Of a stretch of 11,622 nucleotides of DNA, positions 1 to 5,851 are shown in pieces. The stretch covers positions 1 through 11,622 of the forward strand of contig CAZPZD010000062.1 in NCBI GenBank assembly GCA_964590515.1, read 5' to 3'. The notes under the pieces are model-generated. The model saw nothing but the letters and a program-made list of their open reading frames with translations. It was not told the origin of the DNA and did no database searches. Made by a program: the position numbers and the translations under genes. Origin of the DNA: JADFRG01 sp964590515 (lineage in GTDB: Bacteria; Chloroflexota; Anaerolineae; Anaerolineales; E44-bin32). The first letter of the stretch is position 1, and each line of letters begins with the position of its first letter.

Positions 1-1678
1 CGCCAGAGATGACGGCTCGGAGGGCATTCGCCCGCCCTCGGGTCGAGTGCATCTCCATCCGGGTTGCCTGAAAGGAAGGGCACATCACCCCGTCCGCCTT
101 GCGGCAGATTCCGACTCCAGTGCAGGCCTCGACCGCCTTGGCAAAGCCGCCCTCCTTCCGAAATGCAAAAATGGTCGCCGGGGCACTGGCCCGGTACTCC
201 GGCCCGAAGCGGAGCTGCGATTCCAGCTTTGAGCTTTGAGCGGGATCCGGCACCACCTTTCCTGGGTTGAGGATCCCTTGAGGATCGAATGCCTGCTTGA
301 GCTCGCGGAAGGCTCCGATCAGTTCGGGTCCGAACAAACGCTCGTTGAATTCGGTATGGGAGAGCCCATCCCCGTGTTCACCCGAGATGGCGCCCCGCAT
401 CGAGATGGCCAGGTTCACGACTGCCTCCGCGATCGCCCGCATTCGCACGATGCCGGTACCGGACTTGAGATCGATCAGTGGCCGCATGTGCAGGCAGCCG
501 GCCGAGGCGTGCGCGTACCATTCTCCGGACGTGCCATGCTCCGCCAGGATCCGATCAACCTCGCGGACATAGACACCCAGCTGCCCCACCGGCACCGCCA
601 CATCCTCCATGAACGTGATCGGCTTGGCGTCCCCGGGGACCGACATCAGCAGCCCGAGGCCCGCTTTGCGGACCGCCCACAGGTCGGCCTGCTGCTCGGC
701 TCCGCTGAGCACTCTACCCCGGCCGGCCAGCGACTGCGCTTTGGCATCCGCCTCCTCGGGACTGTTCCCGGAGTATTCGACGACCAAGAGCGCAGCCGGA
801 TCACCCTCAACGAAGCCAAGCTTGCGGGAATAGGCCGGAACGGCTCGGGCGCGTTGGACCAGGGTGCGCGGAATCAGCTCAACCGCGGCCGGCTCGGTCT
901 CCAGAATTGCCGGAGTGAAGTCACAGGCCTCTGCTACCCCCGCGAAGCTAAGAACGACCAGCACAGTAGATTCGGGTTTGCGGACAAGGCGCAACTGCGC
1001 GCGTCGGACCACTGCCAGGGTGCCCTCAGATCCGCAAACAAGGGGTGCCAGGTTGAATTCACTCGGCGGAGGGTACGCTCCTGGTTCCCCGTACCAGGCA
1101 GCCGGGCGATCCGGGGTGAAGCCGGTGAGGTAATTCAGGTTATACCCAGAAGATCGACGCCAGGTCCTCGGCCAAGCTTCCTCAACCGCCCGCGCATACC
1201 GTCGCCGCAGTTCCAACGCTCGGGCGTAGATTCGGCCCTCTAGGGAGCTCAGCTGCGATTTGGCCCCTGCCTGCCCAAGACTGAGGTCTTCCAGTCTGAC
1301 CGGGGATCCATCTGCCAAGATCACGTCCAGCGAAACGACGTGATCGGCNNNNNNNNNNNNNNNNNNNNNNNNNNNNNNNNNNNNNNNNNNNNNNNNNNNN
1401 NNNNNNNNNNNNNNNNNNNNNNNNNNNNNNNNNNNNNNNNNNNNNNNNCTGGTCCCGCCCCCTCGCGGGATCACTGGAATGCCAAACTCAGCCGCGGTCT
1501 CGACGACCGCCAACAGATCTTCGTCGTTGCGGGGGATTACGACCCCGAGGGGTTGGACGCTGTGGTTGGAGGCGTCGGTTGAATAGAGGGAGCGGTAGAA
1601 CGGGTCGAGGTGGATTTCGCCGGCCAGGCGTGATCTGAGCTTATCGCTCAGCTCAACCAGCGCCTGGCTCTCAGCCAA
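1..1678 (-). CDS. FAD-linked oxidase with C-terminal Fe-S domain (GlcD-type dehydrogenase), 3' end outside window, internal gap
   Basis: Read on the minus strand, the frame is open from a TTG at 1678 to the window edge, apart from the N-run at 1349-1448. The N-terminal part carries LYSTDASN, a PR motif and RGGGT, the start of the FAD-binding (PCMH-type) domain. Beyond the gap are SLDVILADG, GSEGTLAVV, HASAGCLHMRP (about 480-520) and SGEHGDG (about 368-387), typical of the GlcD/D-lactate dehydrogenase FAD-oxidase C-terminal domain. At 74-130 follow the ferredoxin-like cysteines (codons at 122-124, 104-106 and 80-82; GVMCPS) and HSTRGRANAL. This matches the large single-chain FAD/Fe-S oxidoreductases of roughly 950-1000 residues, so about half the protein lies off the left edge. 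Such enzymes oxidise 2-hydroxy acids; the substrate here is unknown. The TTG start follows GGAAG (1685-1689) by six bases and overlaps the hflX stop, suggesting translational coupling. Family is confident; the exact start is moderate. Confidence 0.9.
   Translation of the reverse strand, partial: MAESQALVELSDKLRSRLAGEIHLDPFYRSLYSTDASNHSVQPLGVVIPRNDEDLLAVVETAAEFGIPVIPRGGGTXXXXXXXXXXXXXXXXXXXXXXXXXXXXXXXXXXADHVVSLDVILADGSPVRLEDLSLGQAGAKSQLSSLEGRIYARALELRRRYARAVEEAWPRTWRRSSGYNLNYLTGFTPDRPAAWYGEPGAYPPPSEFNLAPLVCGSEGTLAVVRRAQLRLVRKPESTVLVVLSFAGVAEACDFTPAILETEPAAVELIPRTLVQRARAVPAYSRKLGFVEGDPAALLVVEYSGNSPEEADAKAQSLAGRGRVLSGAEQQADLWAVRKAGLGLLMSVPGDAKPITFMEDVAVPVGQLGVYVREVDRILAEHGTSGEWYAHASAGCLHMRPLIDLKSGTGIVRMRAIAEAVVNLAISMRGAISGEHGDGLSHTEFNERLFGPELIGAFRELKQAFDPQGILNPGKVVPDPAQSSKLESQLRFGPEYRASAPATIFAFRKEGGFAKAVEACTGVGICRKADGVMCPSFQATRMEMHSTRGRANALRAVISG
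1349..1448. other. Assembly gap of 100 Ns inside the FAD oxidase gene
   Basis: Exactly 100 Ns, the usual placeholder for a scaffold gap of unknown size. On the minus strand the coding sequence enters at RGGGT-Ser and leaves just before DHVVSLDVILADG. In GlcD-type proteins these landmarks are separated by roughly 85 residues (recalled from E. coli GlcD), not the 33-34 residues that 100 bases allow. The true gap is therefore probably about 250 bases and hides the rest of the FAD pyrophosphate-binding region, including the DPS and IGG motifs. The reading frame happens to be preserved across the placeholder. Confidence 0.97.
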
Positions 1679-2990
1679 GATGAGCTTCCGCCACGCCTTC
1701 CCGAAAAGCCTGAAAGGCCCAGAGCAGCCGGCGGGGCAGCCTGCCGCGGATCTTAACTACGCCGTTGGAATGGACCTCCGAGTCAACCTTCCCTTGTTCG
1801 TGGAAGAGACTAATGAGCCGTGCCTCCCGGTATGGGAGCTCAACCCGAATCGGAGCCATCACTTCGTACAGCTCATGTCCGACTGCGGCGATCAGCTCCG
1901 GCATTCCATCACCGGTCTTGGCGGAAATCGGAATGCCGGCCTGCGGATCGAGATCCCGGGAGGGCATTCGGTCGACTTTGTTCAGGGCGGTGACCACCGG
2001 AATTTCGCCAGCTCCGATTTCCCGCAGGGTCTCATTGACGGCCTGCGCCTGGGCCTCGGCGCTGGGATGCGAGACGTCCACGACGTGCAGCAGCAGATCG
2101 GCTTCGGCGATCTCCTCCAGGGTGGCGCGAAACGCCGCAACCAGGGTGGTCGGAAGCTTTTGAATGAACCCGACTGTATCGGTCATCAAGATCATTCGGC
2201 CACCCGGCATTTTGAGCCGCCGAGTGGTTGGGTCCAGGGTCGCGAACAGCTGGTCCGCGACATAGACCTCTGATCCGGCCAGTCGATTCAACAAAGTGGA
2301 CTTGCCGGCATTGGTATACCCGACCAGTGCGACGATCGGTGTCTGTGAATTGCGGCGCTGGGCGCGATGTCGGCCTCGGTGGGCCCGGACCTTCTCCAAT
2401 TCGCTCTTGAGGTGAGTGATGCGGCGGGAGATCTCGCGGCGATCGACCTCCAATTGGGTCTCGCCGGGGCCCCGCAGCCCAACTCCCCCCATCGAACCGG
2501 TGCGTCCCGCTCCCCCGCCCGCCTGACGAGCCAGGTGAGTCCAGGCTCGGGTCAGCCGCGGCAGCCGGTATTCGTATTGGGCCAGCTCCACTTGCAGGCC
2601 TCCCTCCCGGGTGTGGGCATGCTGGGCGAACACGTCCAAAATCAGCGCGGTCCGGTCCAATACCCGCACATCATCAGCGAAGGCCTCCTCAAGCTCGCGC
2701 TGGTGGCGAGGCGAGAGCTCCTCGTCGAAAAGCACCACATCTGCGAGGGATTCCTCGGCTCGACTCCGAATTTCATTAACCTTTCCCGACCCCACATAAG
2801 TCTTTGGATCGGGACGCTCCAGCCTCTGCGTCACCTTCCCCACGACCGATAATCCCGCGGTCGCCGCGAGCAGGGCTAGCTCCGCAACCGAGTCATCCAT
2901 CGATAGGAGGGTTTCCTGCCCCTTCCAAACGGTCCCCACCAGTAACGCCCGCTCCCTGGGTGGACGGCTCGGAAGGGCTTGCTTGGTCAT
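1671..2990 (-). CDS. hflX: GTPase HflX, ribosome-splitting/ribosome-associated
   Basis: The protein has 439 residues, normal for HflX. The N-terminal HflX nucleotide-binding-like domain (about 15-130) leads to the glycine-rich linker and helical segment at about 155-213, with GxGPGETQLEVDRR near 172-185. The Era/Obg-type G domain shows G1 GYTNAGKST (224-232), G3 DTVG (271-274), G4 NKVD (337-340) and G5 SAK (356-358). A short C-terminal domain ends at EAHLG. HflX binds the 50S subunit and, in E. coli, splits stalled or stress-inactivated 70S ribosomes using GTP; it acts in the cytosol. The ATG overlaps the trmFO stop as ATGA. No strong ribosome binding site is visible, so it is probably translated by coupling. 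It is the middle gene of trmFO-hflX-FAD oxidase. Confidence 0.97.
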   Translation of the reverse strand: MTKQALPSRPPRERALLVGTVWKGQETLLSMDDSVAELALLAATAGLSVVGKVTQRLERPDPKTYVGSGKVNEIRSRAEESLADVVLFDEELSPRHQRELEEAFADDVRVLDRTALILDVFAQHAHTREGGLQVELAQYEYRLPRLTRAWTHLARQAGGGAGRTGSMGGVGLRGPGETQLEVDRREISRRITHLKSELEKVRAHRGRHRAQRRNSQTPIVALVGYTNAGKSTLLNRLAGSEVYVADQLFATLDPTTRRLKMPGGRMILMTDTVGFIQKLPTTLVAAFRATLEEIAEADLLLHVVDVSHPSAEAQAQAVNETLREIGAGEIPVVTALNKVDRMPSRDLDPQAGIPISAKTGDGMPELIAAVGHELYEVMAPIRVELPYREARLISLFHEQGKVDSEVHSNGVVKIRGRLPRRLLWAFQAFREGVAEAHLG

Positions 2991-4369
2991 AACGGGATAC
3001 TTGGCGTGGCTATGCGCAACTCTGCCTTTGACCCAAGCTCAGCGGCCTGGAGTGCGGCGATGCCCCGCTCGACAAAGGCTCGGGCCCGGCCACGGCGATC
3101 CAACCTGGATTGCGCGCCCATTGGCGGCAGAATACCGAAATTGGCCTTCATCGGCTGGAAATTACCGGGGTCGGCGTGGCTGACGTAGTGACAAAGCGCC
3201 CCGAGCATCGTCTCCACAGGCAAAACCCTCGGGGGCACACCGTCCATCAAACGGGCTGCATTCACTCCGGCGAGCAACCCGGTGCCGATGTTCCCCAAAT
3301 AGCCCTCTACTCCGGTTATCTGGCCGGCCAGCAGGAGCTCGTTGCGAGTTCGGAGCTGAAGCGATGCCAGCAGCAGCTTCGGTGAATTCACGAAGGTATT
3401 CCTGTGCATCTGCCCATAGCGGGCAAACTGGGCCGACTGCAGGCCCGGGATCATTCGGAATACCCGCCGCTGCTCAGGAAACTTGAGATTGGTCTGGAAT
3501 CCAACCAGGTTGTAAAGGCTGCCCGCCAGATCGTCCTGGCGCAGCTGGACGACCGCATAAGGCCTCCGCTCGGTCCGCGGATCCCTCAGTCCCACCGGAC
3601 GCAGGGGTCCATAGGCCAACGACTGCTCCCCTCGTTCGGCCAAGACTTCGATCGGAAGACAGGCTTCGAAATACCGATCCGCCCCGGCCCGCACTCCGGA
3701 CTCAATCGCGGATTCAAAGGACCGAAGTGGAATCCGCTCAGCGCCCAGCAATGCCCCGACAAAGTCCACATACTCTGCCTGGCTCATGGGGCAGTTCAAG
3801 TAGTCCCCCTGATCGCTATCCCCTCGACCGTACCGGGACTCACGGAACGCAATCGACCGGTCTACGCTGCCGGCTTCGACGATTGGGGAGATCGCGTCAA
3901 AGAAGTACAGGTTCTCTTCTCCGCTCAGCAGAATGATCTCGGCGGCCAGCCGCTCAGAGGTCAGTGGCCCGCTGGCGATCACCGCGACCCCCTCGGGAAT
4001 GCTCGTGACCTCCTCCCGGATCACCTCAACCATAGGGTGCTCGAGTAGCCGTCGGGTGACCTGGGCAGCAAAGGCTTGCCGATCGACGGCGAGCGCTCCG
4101 CCGGCCGGCACTGCGGTCGCCCGGGCGCACTCCACGAGCAGCGAACCCATCTGCTCCAACTCGGCGAGCAACATTCCCGAAGCTCGGTCCGGGAGCTTGG
4201 ATCCAAGCGAGTTCGAGCACACCAGTTCGGCAAGCTCTCCCCCGGTGTGGGCGCCGGTCGAAGTCAGGGGTCGCATCTCGTAAAGGAAAACCCGATGGCC
4301 GCGTCGGGCAGCTTGCCAGGCCGCCTCGCTGCCTGCCAGCCCCCCTCCCACGACGTGAATTGCCTTCAT
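2987..4369 (-). CDS. trmFO: Methylenetetrahydrofolate--tRNA-(uracil-5-)-methyltransferase TrmFO
   Basis: This flavoenzyme makes 5-methyluridine at position 54 of the tRNA T-loop, using methylene-tetrahydrofolate as carbon donor and reduced FAD. The predicted protein has 460 residues (B. subtilis TrmFO has about 435). Visible marks are the N-terminal FAD dinucleotide fold with VVGGGLAG (6-13), YEMRP (30-34), VCSNSLG with Cys51, FEACLPIEVLAERG with Cys237, and the conserved C-terminal GYLGNIGTGLLAG and NFQPMKANFGILPP. The two cysteines correspond to the pair known in the B. subtilis enzyme. I chose the ATG at 4369 (MKAIHVVGGG) because the dinucleotide fold begins at once. A frame-open start 30 bases upstream would read through the promoter. 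No Shine-Dalgarno is present; an extended -10 box seven bases upstream suggests a leaderless mRNA. The stop overlaps hflX. Confidence 0.96.
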   Translation of the reverse strand: MKAIHVVGGGLAGSEAAWQAARRGHRVFLYEMRPLTSTGAHTGGELAELVCSNSLGSKLPDRASGMLLAELEQMGSLLVECARATAVPAGGALAVDRQAFAAQVTRRLLEHPMVEVIREEVTSIPEGVAVIASGPLTSERLAAEIILLSGEENLYFFDAISPIVEAGSVDRSIAFRESRYGRGDSDQGDYLNCPMSQAEYVDFVGALLGAERIPLRSFESAIESGVRAGADRYFEACLPIEVLAERGEQSLAYGPLRPVGLRDPRTERRPYAVVQLRQDDLAGSLYNLVGFQTNLKFPEQRRVFRMIPGLQSAQFARYGQMHRNTFVNSPKLLLASLQLRTRNELLLAGQITGVEGYLGNIGTGLLAGVNAARLMDGVPPRVLPVETMLGALCHYVSHADPGNFQPMKANFGILPPMGAQSRLDRRGRARAFVERGIAALQAAELGSKAELRIATPSIPL

Positions 4370-4375
4370 GCGCGG

Positions 4376-4384
4376 ATTGTAGCA
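4376..4384 (-). promoter_or_regulatory. Extended -10 promoter of trmFO, predicted leaderless start
   Basis: Minus strand TGC-TACAAT: an extended TGn followed by a 5/6 match to TATAAT. The last T of the hexamer is followed by CCGCGC and then ATG, so the expected start site (seven bases past the hexamer) is the A of the trmFO start codon at 4369. No Shine-Dalgarno lies in between, which supports a leaderless transcript. No good -35 hexamer exists at 16-18 bases (the candidate at 4399-4404 reads GAAGCG), consistent with reliance on the extended -10. The -35 zone is occupied by the sigma-54 promoter of rpoN on the other strand. Confidence 0.6.
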
Positions 4385-4393
4385 CGCTGGGAG

Positions 4394-4409
4394 TGGCACG
4401 CTTCTTGCA
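4394..4409 (+). promoter_or_regulatory. Sigma-54 (-24/-12) promoter upstream of rpoN
   Basis: TGGCACG (4394-4400), four bases, TTGCA (4405-4409): a full match to the TGGCACG-N4-TTGCW consensus. The invariant GG (4395-4396) and GC (4407-4408) are ten bases apart, as required. The expected start is about 4420, giving a short leader that contains GGAG at 4433-4436 before the rpoN ATG at 4444. The implied feedback of sigma-54 on its own gene is inference; the match itself is directly seen. Confidence 0.85.
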
Positions 4410-4417
4410 ATTCACAC

Positions 4418-4423
4418 TATACT
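4418..4423 (+). promoter_or_regulatory. Possible housekeeping -10 box for basal rpoN expression
   Basis: TATACT is a 5/6 match to TATAAT and lies 20 bases upstream of the rpoN ATG, with a predicted start near 4430. No acceptable -35 hexamer is found 16-18 bases upstream, and there is no TGn extension. A sigma-70-type promoter would explain how sigma-54 is first made if the -24/-12 site is autoregulatory, but the evidence is one hexamer only. Confidence 0.3.
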
Positions 4424-4443
4424 CACCCCGCTGGAGCCCGAGA

Positions 4444-5838
4444 ATGCTTCAATTTCAAGACCACTCGCTTCGTACGGTCGCCACGGCCCACCTTGCCCAG
4501 ACCATGAGCATGCTGGCCTTGTCGAATCAAGAACTCAAAGACAAGGTGATGGAAGAGCTGGCCAACAATCCAGCCCTGGAAATGACCGAAGAAATCGTCT
4601 GCCCGACCTGTCATACCCGGCTTGCCACCCGCCGACCTTGCCCGAAGTGCAGCGCGGCGACCGGGGATCAGGACTCGGTCGTATTCCTTTCACCTCGTGA
4701 AGCCATCGGCCGGAATGGCAAGCCGCATTTGGAGGAGAACGGCGAAGATCTGGAGCCTGCGGCTCCAGAGAGCTTGGCGATCTACGTGTTGCAGCAGTTG
4801 GCCCCCGAGCTGGAGCCTGCCGAGCGGCCGATTGCGGCCTACGTGCTGTCGAGCCTCGATGAAGAGGGATTCCTGGCCGAGCCTCCGGCCTTCATTGCCC
4901 GCGCCACACGCAGCACTCTCTCCCAGGTCGAGCGGATCCTGGCATTGGTTTCACATTGCGATCCGGCCGGGCTAGCCACGGCCGGACCGCGGCCGGCGCT
5001 GCTTGCTCAGCTCGATCTTTTTCCATCCGATTCAGCGGATGCCCAACTGGCACGTCGCGTCCTGCAAGTCGGATTTGAAGCGTTGGCGAGCCGAGACTTC
5101 GAAACCATCGCACGGGGGCTGGGCGTCCGGGTGGGTCAGGTCCGGAAGGCGGCCCAGTTTATTCAGGCCAACCTCAATCCATTTCCCGCCCGGGCCTATT
5201 GGGGTTCCGGCCGGTCACCCAAGAACGCGGACAGTAATGTGTTCCATGCGCCGGATATCCAGATCAGCCAGCAGGTGGCCGGGCCCATGATGGTGGAGAT
5301 TTTTTCCTCGTTCGACGGATGGTTGCGGGTGAATCCGGACTTCCGCAAGGCACTGCCAGAGGTCGACCAGGACCAATCAGAGGCCTGGAAATCCCACCTA
5401 GAGCGGGCCTCCCTATTTGTCAAATGTCTGCAACAGCGCAACAATACGATGCGCAAGCTCATGGAAGAGATCGTTGGCACGCAGCGGGAGTTCATCTTGG
5501 AAGGCGATCGAAAGCTACTGCCGATGACTCGAGCCGAGTTGGCGACTCGGATCGGCGTGCATGAGTCGACTATCTCCCGCGCGGTGGCGAACAAAGGGAT
5601 CGCCTTGCCCGACGGGCGGATCATTCCGCTGGCCCGCTTTTTTGATCGTAGTCTCTCGGTGCGCGACCGGATCAAGGAGTTGATCGATCAGGAACTCAAA
5701 CCGCTCACCGATGACGAGATTGCTTCGGTTCTAATCCAAGACGGCGTTCGGATTGCGCGCCGAACAGTCGCGAAGTATCGGTCCATCGAAGGTATACTCC
5801 CGGCCCGTTTGCGGAAGAAGCGGGAACTGCCCGCCTAA
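4444..5838 (+). CDS. rpoN: RNA polymerase sigma-54 factor with Zn-ribbon-like insert
   Basis: Sigma-54 directs RNA polymerase to -24/-12 promoters and needs an AAA+ activator to open DNA. The protein has 464 residues. Region I, rich in Gln and Leu, spans about 1-46 and ends in ENNPALE-like ANNPALEM. An insert follows with CPTC (53-56) and CPKC (66-69), a four-cysteine Zn-ribbon-like pattern. The core-binding domain spans about 110-255, the HTH is at about 361-385 (HESTISRAVANKGI), and the RpoN box ARRTVAKYR is at 438-446. The core-binding motif normally near DPxGVxARDL is altered (DPAGLATAGPRP). The ATG at 4444 follows GGAG by seven bases; an upstream in-frame start at 4360 would overlap the promoter and is rejected. 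The kinase gene begins 13 bases after the stop. The gene is preceded by its own -24/-12 promoter. Confidence 0.97.
   Translation: MLQFQDHSLRTVATAHLAQTMSMLALSNQELKDKVMEELANNPALEMTEEIVCPTCHTRLATRRPCPKCSAATGDQDSVVFLSPREAIGRNGKPHLEENGEDLEPAAPESLAIYVLQQLAPELEPAERPIAAYVLSSLDEEGFLAEPPAFIARATRSTLSQVERILALVSHCDPAGLATAGPRPALLAQLDLFPSDSADAQLARRVLQVGFEALASRDFETIARGLGVRVGQVRKAAQFIQANLNPFPARAYWGSGRSPKNADSNVFHAPDIQISQQVAGPMMVEIFSSFDGWLRVNPDFRKALPEVDQDQSEAWKSHLERASLFVKCLQQRNNTMRKLMEEIVGTQREFILEGDRKLLPMTRAELATRIGVHESTISRAVANKGIALPDGRIIPLARFFDRSLSVRDRIKELIDQELKPLTDDEIASVLIQDGVRIARRTVAKYRSIEGILPARLRKKRELPA
4750..4768 (+). repeat. Perfect inverted repeat inside rpoN
   Basis: CTGGAGCC, three bases, GGCTCCAG: a perfect 8-bp stem with a 3-base loop, in the linker-encoding part of rpoN. 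The 11-base string CTGGAGCCTGC recurs exactly 60 bases later (4810-4820) and encodes a second Leu-Glu-Pro-Ala. It is probably a by-product of coding an acidic, Pro/Ala-rich linker; no function is claimed. Confidence 0.5.
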
Positions 5839-5851
5839 AAGGGTTGAGGAC

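Noticed and set aside
236..1243. Long plus-strand open frame of 335 codons
   Set aside because: It lies antisense to the FAD oxidase, whose minus-strand translation shows clear family motifs throughout. The plus-strand product is a low-complexity Arg/Pro/Gly sequence with no domain.
1680..2273. Plus-strand open frame opposite hflX
   Set aside because: It is the complement of the HflX G domain and has no recognisable domain of its own.
3404..4048. Plus-strand open frame of 214 codons opposite trmFO
   Set aside because: Antisense shadow in GC-rich DNA; trmFO on the other strand carries all conserved motifs.
4370..4399. Start of TrmFO ten codons upstream
   Set aside because: It would include the -10 box and has no ribosome binding site; the FAD fold starts immediately at the ATG at 4369.
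4360..4443. Longer N-terminus for RpoN
   Set aside because: The extra codons span the -24/-12 promoter and precede a well-placed GGAG and an ATG that begins region I directly.
5753..5851. Longer N-terminus for the histidine kinase starting at TTG 5753
   Set aside because: It would overlap rpoN by 86 bases and encodes a tail without domain character. TTG 5852 has a ribosome binding site at proper spacing after the rpoN stop.
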